From Candidatus Sodalis pierantonius str. SOPE (GTDB lineage: Bacteria > Pseudomonadota > Gammaproteobacteria > Enterobacterales > Enterobacteriaceae), in NCBI RefSeq assembly GCF_000517405.1, contig NZ_CP006568.1:3906001-3970000 (forward strand): 64,000 bases of DNA, given 5' to 3'. The notes beneath the pieces are model-generated. The model searched no databases. It was not told the origin of the DNA and saw only the letters and a program-made list of their open reading frames with translations. Positions 28,485 through 38,438 of the stretch are shown here, piece by piece. How positions within the stretch are numbered: position 1 is the stretch's first letter; each line of letters begins with the position of its first letter. The position numbers were made by a program, and so were the translations under genes.

Positions 28485-29342
28485 GCATCATGTTAGAACA
28501 ACGAACCGCTGGCTATCTATTCCAGTTTATGGCGGCGCATTTTTTCATGTCGATTGGCGGCACCCCGCCACTGGGTAAAGACACCCATCGATAGAGTGAT
28601 ACAGACCGCCCAGCCACTGCGCCATATCCTATCATTACACCGTTCGCAGAACAAAAATTGATAGCTTCAGACTGGCTAACAGAGTGTTGCGCTATCACCT
28701 GCCATAGACGTTAAAAAATAAGTACCCTCCCCCCTCTTTTAACAAAAGGGCATAGCATAAAGCCTCGCCGCATTAAGTTATCCTGCAGATATCCCATTCA
28801 CGACACCTGCGCCAGCGCCCTTAATGACATTGGCACCCCCCTATTTCATTCCATCGCGCGCAGGGTGACATCGCCACCTAGGATGGCTGGACTTAACATT
28901 ACTTCATCAGCACCGTTAACGCTGCGTGTTTACTCCATCAAAGTAAAACCCAAGCTTATTTCAAATAAAGCTCGAATAACTTGCTTACCACAGGGTTAAT
29001 TCATCAACGATGGTCGTCATTTTATTCAGCAGCCTGAACAAAGCATCTTCAGAATATCAAAGGGGACTCGTACTGGTTATTCAATGAGAAATGCTTACTT
29101 TTCACGAAAATAGTCAATGCAGGCGCCATTATCCCACCCTGGTAAGAATCAGTATAAGCATTTTATTTTAACGGTATATATTATCCCTTCTATCCGTTAA
29201 ATACCTGACTTCTAACCTAAGGCGCAGGCCTTAGGTATGAGCCTGAGGGTGGAAGCGCATCCAGGATCGCGGTGCCGGTACCGGCGGCTGCATCGCCATC
29301 GGGCGTTAGCCAACGGGGCCGCGCGTTAACACCGCGATAGGT
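28485..29342. other. Gene-free intergenic region
   Basis: About 860 bases without a supportable coding frame, RNA or IS end on either strand. It is AT-rich in the middle (about 28700-29200), with stops in every frame. It lies between the acquired PipB-like gene and yigM and may hold the eroded remains of what was inserted with that gene. Confidence 0.5.
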
Positions 29343-30233
29343 TCACGCACCGCGCGTTTCCCCCTGACGTGTTGCCGTTGACACCACCCAGCGCCGATGG
29401 ACCCACAGCGAGGCCATAATGACCGCTCCGCCAACGATAAAACTCGGCCAGCGCGGTTGCTCCTGCCAGATAGCCAAATTGACCAGCAGGCCCGCCGGAA
29501 CGTGGACATTATTCATGATACCAAGCGTACCGGCGTCCACCTGAGTGGCGCCATAGTTCCACATGAAATAGCCCAGGGCGGACGCGCCAACGCCCAGCCA
29601 AATAAGGATCCCCCATTGCAGCGTAGTGGTGGGCAATTTAGTCGCGTTACCGAACAGGCACCATGCGATAGCGGCCACCAAAAACGCGCCGAGATAAAAC
29701 CAGGAGAACGCCGTATGCTGCGGCATCGGCCAAACCTCCATCAGTCGTTTATAACCCACCATGCCGACGGCGAAACAAATGTTGGCCGCCTGCACCAGCA
29801 TTAATCCCCACCAGAAATGCTGGCTCAAGTGGTCGTAACGGATTATTGCCGCGCCGGCGACCGCCAGCAGTGCACTGCCCAAATAACCCCAGCGCAAACG
29901 CTGGCCGCGCAACAGATCGTAGATGATCGTGACATACAGCGGCGTCAGTACCGTAAACAGCAAGAATTCCTGCACGGTCAAATAAAGATAGGCCTGGTAG
30001 CTGAACAAATACATGATGCCGAGCTGGCAGGCGCCCGCCGCCATATACGCCAGCAGTTGCCGCGCGCGGTAACCTCGCCAACGGACAAACGGCAGAAAGA
30101 CCAGCACCGCCAGCGCCAACCGCACCAATACCGAGAAGATACTGTCCACTTGGCCGGCGAGGTATTCGCCAATCAAACTAAAGGAAAAAGCCCACAGAGT
30201 GGTGGTGATGATCAACAGCAGCACGTTGCGCAA
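29343..30233 (-). CDS. yigM: DMT-family transporter, probable biotin importer YigM (BioP)
   Basis: About 296 residues from a TTG at 30233 (LRNVLLLIITTTLWAFSFSL); an ATG start at 30308 would add a 25-residue hydrophilic leader that looks non-coding. Ten predicted membrane spans with two EamA-like halves; VDSIFSVLVRLALAVLVFLPF and MYLFSYQAYLYLTVQEFLLFTVLTPLY are typical of the carboxylate/amino-acid transporter subgroup. Position next to metR, in the same direction as metE, is where E. coli has yigM, reported as a biotin transporter. Identity rests on synteny plus topology. Intact. Confidence 0.75.
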   Translation of the reverse strand: MRNVLLLIITTTLWAFSFSLIGEYLAGQVDSIFSVLVRLALAVLVFLPFVRWRGYRARQLLAYMAAGACQLGIMYLFSYQAYLYLTVQEFLLFTVLTPLYVTIIYDLLRGQRLRWGYLGSALLAVAGAAIIRYDHLSQHFWWGLMLVQAANICFAVGMVGYKRLMEVWPMPQHTAFSWFYLGAFLVAAIAWCLFGNATKLPTTTLQWGILIWLGVGASALGYFMWNYGATQVDAGTLGIMNNVHVPAGLLVNLAIWQEQPRWPSFIVGGAVIMASLWVHRRWVVSTATRQGETRGA

Positions 30234-30405
30234 TCTCGCCAATGGAAAACGCCAGTGTATCTGAAAGCGGTGGCGGAGAATATGGCCAGCGGGTTGACGT
30301 CTGTTCATAAATTGAACACCTTTGGTGCCTGCCGGTTCCGCGGCAACGCGCTGGTATTCCGTTGCGCGCGTAACCGCTTTCACCTATCGACTGCACTGTT
30401 CAGAT

Positions 30406-32154
30406 TTAGTAGCCGGCCGTCAGATCATCCTGGGTACGCGGATCCGAGGCGCCGGCCAGCGTACCGTCCGGCAGGCGCATAATACTTTGGACACTGCCCA
30501 TCACCGGTTTTATCGCTAGCGTCTGACCTTTTTCTTGCAGCAGGCGCAGCGTGTCGGGGCTAAACCCCTTTTCCAGGCGTAGCTCATCGGGCGTCCACTG
30601 TTGATGAAATCGCGGCGCCGCCGTGGCTTCGGCGATATTCATCCCAAAATCAATGGTGTTGACCACCATTTGCAGCACGGTGGTGATGATATGGCTTCCG
30701 CCCGGGCTGCCCGTCATCAGCCAAATTTTACCGTCCTTAACCACCAGCGTCGGCGACATGGAGGAAAGCGGGCGCTTGCGCGGGGCAATGGCGTTGGCAT
30801 CTGCGCCTACCAGGCCAAATAGATTGGGCGAGCCGGGTTTAGCGGAAAAATCATCCATTTCATTATTCAGCAAAATACCGCTGTTGCCAGCCATAATGCC
30901 GCTACCGAAGTAAGTATTAAGCGTATAGGTGACCGCTACCGCGTAACCGTTTTTATCGACCACCGAGTAATGGGTGGTTTGATCGCTCTCATAAAGCTGC
31001 AACTGCCCAGGTCGAATGGTGGAAGAGGGCCGCGCATGGTTTAGGTCGATACGCTGCGCCTGCGTTTTAGCATAGGCCTTGCTAGTCAGGGCCTGCACGG
31101 GGACCGAGACAAAATCCGGATCACCCAGATACTGCGAACGATCGGCGTAGGCATATTTCATCGCTTCCGACATCACCTGTATCGCGTTGGCGCTGCCGGC
31201 CCCCATTTTCGCCAGGTCGAAATTCTCCAGGATGTTCAGGATCTGAATGATATGCACGCCGCCGGAGGACGGCGGCGGCATGGAATAGATTTCATAGCCA
31301 CGATAGCTGCCCATCACCGGCCGGCGCTCCAGCGCTTGATAATTGGCCAGATCCTGGCGGTTAATCAGGCCGCCGCGCCGGCGCATCTCCGCGACAATCT
31401 GACGGGCGATATCCCCGTGATAAAACGCACGCGATCCCTGATGGGCAATAAGCGTTAAACTGCGGGCCAGCTGCGACTGCCGCAGCCTCTCCCCCGCGGT
31501 GTAGGGTTGCCCGTTCGCTTTAAAAAAAACGGCGCGGCTGTTGGCATAATGAACCAGATTTTCCCGGCCATAATGGGCCAAATCACCCGCCAGCGCCTGG
31601 TTGACGATGAAACCCTGTTCCGCCAGGCGAATCGCCGGCTGCATTACCCGCGCCAAATCCATTGAGCCGTAGCGGCTAAGCGCCAGGGTCAGACCCGCTA
31701 CGGTCCCTGGCGTACCTGAGGCCAGCGGGCTGGTCAGGGAGAGCCGACAGTCGGCGTTACCATCCGCACCAATGAACATCGTGCGCGTGGCGCCCTGCGG
31801 CGCCATCTCACGGAAATCGATCGCCACGGTCTGCCCAGCCGGCGTACGCAACAGCATGAAGCCGCCGCCCAGATTACCGGCCTGGGGATGGGTGACCGCC
31901 AACGCGAATCCCACCGCCACCGCGGCATCTACCGCATTCCCGCCCTGACGCAGGATAGCTACCCCTACCTCGGTCGCCGTTTTATCCACGCTCGCCACCA
32001 TGCCGTGAGGCGCGGTAACGGGATGAAAGATGTAGTTTTCAACGCCGTAGCTTAGCGGTGCCGCCGTCTGCGCCTGGGCAAATGGCGCAGCCGTTACCAG
32101 CAACGTCAGCGCCATGATCCAGACGTTAACGCGCGGCGGGGGAAGTAACGTCAT
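30406..32154 (-). CDS. ggt: Gamma-glutamyltranspeptidase
   Basis: 582 residues, as in E. coli. A periplasmic enzyme that hydrolyses glutathione and transfers its gamma-glutamyl group. Sec signal peptide 1-29 (MALTLLVTAAPFAQAQ), AGGFMLL-type substrate loop (GNLGGGFMLLRTPAG) and the self-cleavage site DQTTHYSVVDKNG, where the second Thr becomes the nucleophile of the small subunit. PLSSMSPTLV and GSPGGSHIITTVLQ close the active site. AGGAG lies 8 bases before ATG 32154. Neighbour yhhA and the ugp genes follow E. coli order. No lesion seen. Confidence 0.96.
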   Translation of the reverse strand: MTLLPPPRVNVWIMALTLLVTAAPFAQAQTAAPLSYGVENYIFHPVTAPHGMVASVDKTATEVGVAILRQGGNAVDAAVAVGFALAVTHPQAGNLGGGFMLLRTPAGQTVAIDFREMAPQGATRTMFIGADGNADCRLSLTSPLASGTPGTVAGLTLALSRYGSMDLARVMQPAIRLAEQGFIVNQALAGDLAHYGRENLVHYANSRAVFFKANGQPYTAGERLRQSQLARSLTLIAHQGSRAFYHGDIARQIVAEMRRRGGLINRQDLANYQALERRPVMGSYRGYEIYSMPPPSSGGVHIIQILNILENFDLAKMGAGSANAIQVMSEAMKYAYADRSQYLGDPDFVSVPVQALTSKAYAKTQAQRIDLNHARPSSTIRPGQLQLYESDQTTHYSVVDKNGYAVAVTYTLNTYFGSGIMAGNSGILLNNEMDDFSAKPGSPNLFGLVGADANAIAPRKRPLSSMSPTLVVKDGKIWLMTGSPGGSHIITTVLQMVVNTIDFGMNIAEATAAPRFHQQWTPDELRLEKGFSPDTLRLLQEKGQTLAIKPVMGSVQSIMRLPDGTLAGASDPRTQDDLTAGY

Positions 32155-32296
32155 AATGACTCCTATAGATGAATGATGTGCTAATCATTTATATGATACC
32201 AATACCCCCTCTCTTTTCCATCAATGATTGGCCGAACACCGGCATATTGCGCGTTTAAGGTGTAAAATAAGGGTTGAATTACGGCAGGAGAGCATC

Positions 32297-32563
32297 ATGA
32301 AAAAATACCTGGTAAATCTGAGTTGGACAGCACCGCTTTTATTGCTCGCACCGCTGGCGTTGGCGGCGACAAAACCGCGGCCGCCGGTGGAGAATCCCCC
32401 CAACCGGGCGCAGCAACAATTGCAAAATCATATGGACAATAGCGCTCAACAACAGAAAACCCGCTTTCAGCAGCAACAGCAGCAGCAAACCCAACAGCAG
32501 CGTCAGCAATTGCAGCAACAGTTGGAAGCCAACCAGCAGCGCCCGCGGCAGAATCAACCCTAG
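32297..32563 (+). CDS. yhhA: YhhA-like Gln-rich exported protein (DUF2756)
   Basis: 88 residues from ATG 32297 with AGGAG 7 bases upstream; the frame is open 23 codons further upstream without merit. Signal peptide about 1-24 (LSWTAPLLLLAPLALAA), then a low-complexity Gln/Arg/Asn-rich region (FQQQQQQQTQQQRQQLQQQL). Between ggt and ugpQ, where E. coli has yhhA; much shorter than E. coli YhhA (about 146). Function unknown; probably periplasmic. Confidence 0.75.
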   Translation: MKKYLVNLSWTAPLLLLAPLALAATKPRPPVENPPNRAQQQLQNHMDNSAQQQKTRFQQQQQQQTQQQRQQLQQQLEANQQRPRQNQP

Positions 32564-32690
32564 CAAGCGATGAAGCGTCACCAGCGCCCGCGCGGGGCAT
32601 GGACGGGCATCGTCGCTTAGCCGGCAGAGAGCGGGAGGGACGGCGTAAACGAGCGGAGGCTGAGCAGCGCTGACCGCCGGCGTCTCAGCC

Positions 32691-33366
32691 TCAGGAATTG
32701 GCGAAATCAGCGTCAATCAGGTCAATGCGATCGGTGCAAAGGGTATCGACGCCCCACCCCAGCAGCGCGCGAGCGCGGTAGGGACTGTTAACGGTCCAGG
32801 CCATAATATGCAACCCGCTGGCTTTAATGGCCTCGACCCTATCCTCCGTCAGCGCCTCATGCTGCAAGTGCAAAGCCCGGCAGGCGAATTGGCCTGCCAG
32901 CGCCGACGGGGAAAACGAGGACAACAGCGGCGGCGGCGTCATTCCCTGCCACAGCTGACTCGCGGCCAGCGCCACGGCGCGGCCGGTCTCCTCGTCAGTG
33001 CCGGTGGTGGGTTTGATTTCGATATTAATCGCCAACCCGTGCTGCCGGCAACGCTCCGCCACCGACGGCAGCAGCGGCAGCCGCTCGCCGCGAAACGCCT
33101 CGTCGAACCACTCCCCGGCCTCGATTTGCAACAGGGTTTGCCAATCCAGCAGACTGGCGATGCCGCTGCCTTGGCTGGTTCGTTCCAGCGTATCGTCGTG
33201 CAAAAGAAAGATTTGACCATCGGCGGACAGTTAGTTTGGCATCCACTTCTATCATCTGCTGACCATAACGGACGCCGGTATCAATGGCGGCAAGCGTATT
33301 CTCCGGCGCCAGCGATCCGCCGCCACGGTGAACCACGATGGTCGGATAAAGCCATTCTCTGGTCAT
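32691..33366 (-). pseudogene. ugpQ: Glycerophosphodiester phosphodiesterase UgpQ, inactivated
   Basis: Start ATG 33366 overlaps the ugpC stop (ATGA). The N-terminus VVHRGGGSLAPENTLAAIDTG holds the catalytic His-Arg and Glu-Asn. After IEVDAKL a 4-base insertion (CTAA, near 33230) shifts frame; the rest (LHDDTLERTSQGSG, NIEIKPTTGT) is read in another frame to 32691. About 26 residues are also missing between ALAGQFA and CRALHLQHEAL relative to E. coli. Last gene of ugpBAECQ. Confidence 0.92.
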
Positions 33367-34586
33367 ATTTCCACCCGGGTTCCGTTTTGCGAGTCGAAAT
33401 AGTGCCATGCGTCGGCGGGACAATGCAAATGCAGCGTCGTGCCGGGAGCGGGAAGATCGTCATGGGCCAGACCTACCACCAGCGCACAGCCTTCCCAATG
33501 CCCATGGGCCAAATTATCGGCGCCCAACCGCTCAAGAGTGGCCACTTCCAGGCGGCACATCTCCCCCGCCTGTGGCGCCGGCGCAGCGGCAGAGGGCGCC
33601 AGGCCGTTAACGACGACCGCCGTTGAGATAGACGCGCCCCTCTCTTCGGCCGCGCCAGGCCAGGGGCCGATAGGGGAGACCACGCCTGCGGCTATCGCCG
33701 ATGGCGTCCGTGGGTCGCGGCTCGCGCGCTGGATCTGCTCGGGACGAATGCCGGCGGTCAGCGCGCGACCGACTAAATCAGCGCGCACGACGGGCAATGC
33801 CAATGCGGGCCCGTTATCCAGCCGCAGTCAGCACCCGTAGGCGCTGACGCGTCCCGGCAGCAGATTCATGGCCGGCGAGCCCATAAAGCCGGCGACAAAA
33901 AGCGTTGCCGGCCGGCGGTAAATCTCCGTCGGTGTGCCGATTTGCTCTACCCGGCCCTGATTGAGCACCACCACCCGCTCGGCCAGCGTCATGGCTTCGA
34001 CCTGATCGTGGGTCACATACAGACTGGTTGTCTTGAGTCGTCGGTGCAATTGCTGTAGCTCCAGGCGCATTTGCGTGCGTAACTTGGCATCCAGATTGGA
34101 CCGCGGTTCGTCAAACAGAAAGACGGCCGGTTCACGCACCAGGGCACGCCCCATCGCGACACGCTGTCGCTGGCCGCCGGACAATTCACGCGGCTTGCGG
34201 TATAAAAGCGGCTCCAACTCCAGTATGTTGGCCACTTGCTCCACCGCGTGGCGAATCTGCTGTTTGCCGAAACCGCGGATCTTGAGTCCGTAAGCCATAT
34301 TGTCGAAAACGCTCATGTACGGATACAACGCATAATTCTGGAACACCATGGCAATGCCGCGATCCCGCGGTTCGCAATGGGTGATGCGCTTGTCGCCGAT
34401 ATAGATATCGCCGGCCGTCACACTCTCCAGACCCGTGACCAAACGTAATAAGGTTGACTTGCCGCAGCCGGACGGTCCGACCAGCACGATGAATTCTCCG
34501 TCCGCCACCGTCAGGTCCAGCGGTTCGATGATGGTGTTTTTGCCGTCGTAGCTTTTAACGACATGCTGTAATCGTAAACTCGCCAT
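33363..34586 (-). pseudogene. ugpC: sn-glycerol-3-phosphate ABC transporter ATPase UgpC, nonsense mutated
   Basis: MalK-type ATPase. The nucleotide-binding domain is open from ATG 34586: Walker A GPSGCGKST, signature LSGGQRQR, Walker B VFLFDEP, then RSNLDAK (LSNLDAK in the family) and the switch His in VTHDQ. An in-frame TGA at 33828-33830, in VSAYGC-LRLDNG, ends the protein after 252 residues and removes the regulatory MOP-like domain, which is still open in the same frame to 33363 (GADNLAHGHWEG). That domain also has a Ser/Pro/Ala-rich expansion. The ATPase domain alone could be made, but its partners are broken. Confidence 0.93.
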
Positions 34587-34592
34587 AGTGCG

Positions 34593-34895
34593 CTATTTCT
34601 CACTGTCGACCAGACCGCGTACGAACGCACGCTGCATGACTAACACAATCGCCACCGGCGCAATGAGGGTTAACAGCATCGCCGCCATCACCTGATTCCA
34701 TTGCGTGGTACCGTCCCCACTGGCAATCATGCTCTGTATGCCCTCCACCGCCGTACCCAGCGAGGCGTCGTTAATAATCAGCAGCGGCCAGAGATATTGG
34801 TTCCAGCCGTAGATAAAGGTGATCACAAACAGCGCCGCCAGATTGGTTTTTGACAACGGCAGTAGGATATCCCACAAAAAGCGCAGCGGGCCGGC
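34593..34895 (-). pseudogene. ugpE: UgpE permease, C-terminal remnant
   Basis: Only the last 94-100 residues of the roughly 281-residue permease survive: GAGPLRFLWDILLPLSKTNL, the FVITFIYGWNQYLWPLLII span and MQRAFVRGLVDSEK at the C-terminus. The EAA-type coupling loop is cut at its start. A deletion of about 1 kb joins it directly to the N-terminal part of ugpA at about 34895, across the short GC-rich sequence GGCGCCGGCC. Confidence 0.92.
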
Positions 34896-35252
34896 GCCAC
34901 CGCGTAGGGCCGCAACAACAGCGTTTGGTAAAACCGCTTGGCGCGCAGCACATGATCGACCAGCGCGGCAAACAGCAGCGCCAATAGCAGCCCACAGGCA
35001 GTCACCAGCCCGCTAAACCCTAGCGTGGTGCCAAAAGGACACCAGATAGCCGAGATCGGCAAACAAGCGGCGGAAATTTTCCAGACCGGCAAACCCGCCG
35101 ACCAGACCGAACGGATCGACATCCTGCAGCGAATACCACAGCGCCTTACCGGCCGGCCAAAGGAAAAACACCGCGGTTACCGCCAGCTGCGGCAGGACCA
35201 GCAGCCAGGGCAAAGCACGGTGGCGGAAGCCGCGATGGCTGGCGGTCATCAT
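34896..35252 (-). pseudogene. ugpA: UgpA permease, N-terminal remnant
   Basis: Start ATG 35252 (MMTASHRGFRHRALPWLLV) with AGGGGG upstream. About 115 residues remain: LPQLAVTAVFFLWPAGKALW (first span) to KRFYQTLLLRPYAVAPA. A one-base insertion after LGYLVSFW shifts the frame (near 35035), then the sequence runs into the ugpE remnant. The central and C-terminal spans are deleted. With ugpB and ugpC also broken, the importer is gone. Confidence 0.92.
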
Positions 35253-35306
35253 GCCCCCTCGTATGGCGTCGTCACGCCCGCGCGGCAATGGCGCGGGCGG
35301 CGGCGT

Positions 35307-36235
35307 TTAATGTGTGGATTGTTCAAAACGACGCAGCAATTGATCGCCACGCGCCACCGCGTTATCCAGAGCCTACTTAGGGGTGGCCTTGCCGCTCCAA
35401 ACGCGCTCCAGTTCCTCATCAACCACTGTTCGGATCTGCGGCATATTGCCCAGGCGCATCCCTTTGGTGAACGGTAGCGGCGGTTTGTTCATCATTTGGC
35501 GGATGGCGATATCGGCACCGGGGTTGTGGTCGTAATAGCCCTGTTGCTTGCTCAGCGTATAACCGGCGGTGGTCACCGGCAGATAGCCGGTTTGCTGATG
35601 CCATTCGGCAACGATTTCCGGCTTGGCCAGGAATTGCAGAAATTGCGCTACTCCCTGATAGGTTTCCGGGCTCTTACCGGCCATAACCCACAGGCTGGCG
35701 CCGCCAATCATCACGTTTTGCGGCGCGCCCTTCACATCGGCATCATAGGGCATCATGCCGACGACATAATTGAATTTGGCGTACTGCCGCACGGTCGACA
35801 GCGAGCCCGAGGAACCAATGGCCATACCGCAGTCGCCGCCGTAAAATTTCGCCATATAGGCGTCATCGCGGCCGAAATAGCCGCTGCTGCCGTTCTTGAG
35901 CATATCCGCCAGCCGCTGGATGTGTTTGACCTGTAGCGGACCGTTGAACACCAGCCGGGCATCGGCGCCGGCAAAACCGTTATCCTGGGTCGCAACCGGT
36001 AAACCGTGCCAGGCGCTGAAGTTTTCAATTTGGATCCAGCCCTGATAGCCGCCGTTGGCATAACCGCAGGTCAGGCCGGCTTCGCGCAATTTGACCGCGT
36101 CCGCCGCCAATTGCTGCCAGGTTTGCGGCTGCTGCTCGGGGTCAAGCCCTGCTCGCTTAAAGGCGTCTTTGTTGTAATACAGCACCGGCGTGGAGCTGTT
36201 GAACGGCTGGGAGATAAGATGGCCGGTTTTACTGT
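35307..36235 (-). pseudogene. ugpB: UgpB periplasmic binding protein, C-terminal part
   Basis: Continues from the IS21 junction as SKTGHLISQPFNSSTPVLYYN down to ERVWSGKATPK, where TAG (35373-35375) replaces a Gln codon. The remaining 21 codons (ALDNAVARGDQLLRRFEQST) are still open to TAA 35307-35309. So this half of the glycerol-3-phosphate/glycerophosphodiester-binding protein carries its own nonsense mutation, in addition to the IS21 insertion that separates it from its N-terminus at 40158-40556. Confidence 0.95.
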
Positions 36236-36270
36236 TGCAGATTCCGACGTATCCAATCAGCTGTTCCGGC

Positions 36271-37585
36271 GAGCCTGTTTAGAAATTTGTGTATTTGCCT
36301 GATTTTGATATGTTCAATCCAACATCAAAAACAGGTTAATTTATGGACGAAAAACAGTTGCAGGCTCTGGCTAACGAACTGGCCAAAAATCTCAAAACCC
36401 CTGAAGATCTCAGTCACTTCGATCGGCGGCTGAAAAAAATTAGCGTCGAAGCAGCTCTCAATGCCGAAATGACCCATCACCTCGGCTACGATAAAAATCA
36501 GCCTAAACCGGGGACCAACGCCCGCAACGGCTATTCCACAAAAACCGTTACCACTGGTGATGGCCCGCTGGCGCTGCGTACTCCGCGCGATCGTGACGGT
36601 TCCTTTGAACCGCAACTGGTGAAGAAGAACCAGACCCGGATTACCGGGATGGATAACCAGATTTTATCGTTGTACGCCAAAGGGATGACCACCCGCGAGA
36701 TCGCCGCCGCGTTCAAAGAGCTGTATGACGCCGATGTCTCGCCGGCGCTGGTCTCAAAGGTCACCGATGCGGTCATGGAGCAGGTTGTCGAATGGCAAAA
36801 CCGGCCTCTGGATGCAGTCTATCCCATTGTTTATCTTGACTGTATCGTTCTAAAAGTCCGGCAGGACAGCCGCATCATCAACAAATCTGTGTTCCTGGCG
36901 CTGGGCATCAACATCGAAGGCCAGAAAGAGTTGCTAGGTATGTGGCTGGCCGAAAATGAAGGCGCAAAGTTCTGGCTGAACGTGCTGACAGAGCTGAAAA
37001 ACCGCGGCCTGAACGATATCCTTATCGCCTGCGTAGACGGGCTGAAAGGTTTCCCTGACGCTATTAACGCGGTGTATCCGGAGGCGCGGCTCCAGCTGTG
37101 TATCGTACATATGGTGCGCAACAGCCTGCGGTTCGTCTCCTGGAAGGACTACAAGGCCGTCACCCGCGACCTGAAAGCTATCTATCAGGCCCCTACGGAA
37201 GAAGCCGGCTTGCAGGCGCTGGAAGCGTTCTCCAGTGCCTGGGACATCCGCTACCCGCAAATAAGTCGAAGCTGGCAGGCAAACTGGGCCAATCTGGCCA
37301 CGTTCTTTGCCTACCCAACGGACATCCGCAAGGTGATCTACGCGACCAACGCCATCGAGTCGTTAAACAGCGTGATCCGGCATGCCATCAAAAAGCGCAA
37401 GGTGTTCCCGACCGACGACGCAGTGAAAAAGGTGGTGTGGCTGGCGATACAGGCGGCCTCACAGAAATGGACAATGCCTTTGAGGGACTGGCGCATGGCA
37501 ATGAACCGCTTTATTATCGAGTTCGGTGACCGCCTGGACGGTCACTTCTGAGAAAAGGCATTTACACAGAATCGTGTACAGGGTC
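36271..37585 (+). mobile_element. IS256-family element, copy 2, nested in IS21
   Basis: 1315 bases with terminal repeats GAGCCTGTTTAG and, at the right end, GTGTACAGGGTC. The 8-base target duplication GTTCCGGC is perfect (36263-36270 and 37586-37593). The target lies 27 bases inside the left end of the IS21 element, in one of its terminal repeats, so IS256 arrived after IS21. Confidence 0.97.
36343..37551 (+). CDS. IS256-family (mutator-type) transposase
   Basis: 402 residues, uninterrupted. DDE catalytic residues lie in IVYLDCIVLKV (about 160), IACVDGLKGF (about 230) and TNAIESLNSVIR (about 340), with the C/H-type spacing of the mutator family between the second Asp and Glu. The N-terminal part includes KGMTTREIAAAF, a helix-turn-helix-like segment. 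Nearly identical to copies 3 and 4, indicating very recent spread. Likely active. Confidence 0.97.
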   Translation: MDEKQLQALANELAKNLKTPEDLSHFDRRLKKISVEAALNAEMTHHLGYDKNQPKPGTNARNGYSTKTVTTGDGPLALRTPRDRDGSFEPQLVKKNQTRITGMDNQILSLYAKGMTTREIAAAFKELYDADVSPALVSKVTDAVMEQVVEWQNRPLDAVYPIVYLDCIVLKVRQDSRIINKSVFLALGINIEGQKELLGMWLAENEGAKFWLNVLTELKNRGLNDILIACVDGLKGFPDAINAVYPEARLQLCIVHMVRNSLRFVSWKDYKAVTRDLKAIYQAPTEEAGLQALEAFSSAWDIRYPQISRSWQANWANLATFFAYPTDIRKVIYATNAIESLNSVIRHAIKKRKVFPTDDAVKKVVWLAIQAASQKWTMPLRDWRMAMNRFIIEFGDRLDGHF

Positions 37586-37678
37586 GTTCCGGCGACATCC
37601 GATCAGTTATTCCGATATTTTCCGATCACCCATTCCAGTGATATTCGATCACGTGTTCGCTCATCTTCTGACTCGAGT

Positions 37679-38427
37679 TTAGTCTATTTTTCCTGTGCTG
37701 GCTACTCCTTGCTCTTTGCGTAGTGATTCGCCTTTAAGTTCCAGTCTATAGCTGGGGTGTACTAACCGATCGAGTAACGCGTCAGCTGTCGTGGGGTTTT
37801 CTATCAGTCCATACCATTTTTCACCGGCAGTTGACTGATCAGGATGCTGCTGCTTTTGTCGTAGCGATCTTCCATCACCTCCAACAGCATCGTTGCCTGC
37901 ATCGGACTTATTGATTCTAGGCCCACGTCGTCCAAGATCAGTAACTCTATTTTTTCTAACTGCTTAAGCTATTTTATATAGGTCCCGTCTACCTGACACT
38001 GGTGAAGATGGGCCAGCAACCGACCCACTCGCCAGTAACGCACGCTATATTGCTGCCGGCATGCCTGCTCACCAAGCGCACAACTGAGCCAGGTTTTGCC
38101 CGTACCTGTCGGCCCCGTGATGAGTATGCTTTTCTGATATTTCAGATATTGTCCCCCTAGCAGATCTCGCATCTGTTCCGGTGTCACTCCTCGGCTAGGG
38201 ATATAACGGATATCTTCCGGTTTTGCCTGCAAGCGCATTTGCGATTGCCGTCGCATACGGTATATGTTGTTGTTTTTTCTATGCAAACTTTCCGCTTCTA
38301 CCATCAACGACAACCGCTCCTCGAACCCCAGCTCCCCATAACTCCCCGGGAGTTCGCGTTGCGTCTCCAACGCCTGGACCATTGCCGACAACTTCAGCTC
38401 TCGCAGAGCCATTAACAGTGTATCCAT
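37679..38427 (-). pseudogene. istB: IS21 helper ATPase IstB, inactivated
   Basis: Start ATG 38427, 12 bases after istA. Walker A ITGPTGTGKTWLS is present. The frame meets TAG at 37969-37971 (TYIK-LKQLEKIELL), then reopens with Walker B LLILDDVGLESIS and is shifted again by a missing T near LPVKNWYG (about 37815). The sequence continues recognisably to TAA at 37679. IstB assembles the transposition complex for IstA, so this element is probably immobile on its own. Confidence 0.92.
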
Positions 38428-38438
38428 ATTTATTCTCC

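Noticed and set aside
28343..28594. 83-codon plus-strand frame made of Asn-Ser repeats
   Set aside because: It exists only because GCAATA repeats have no stop; no ribosome site, and the flanks have no coding character.
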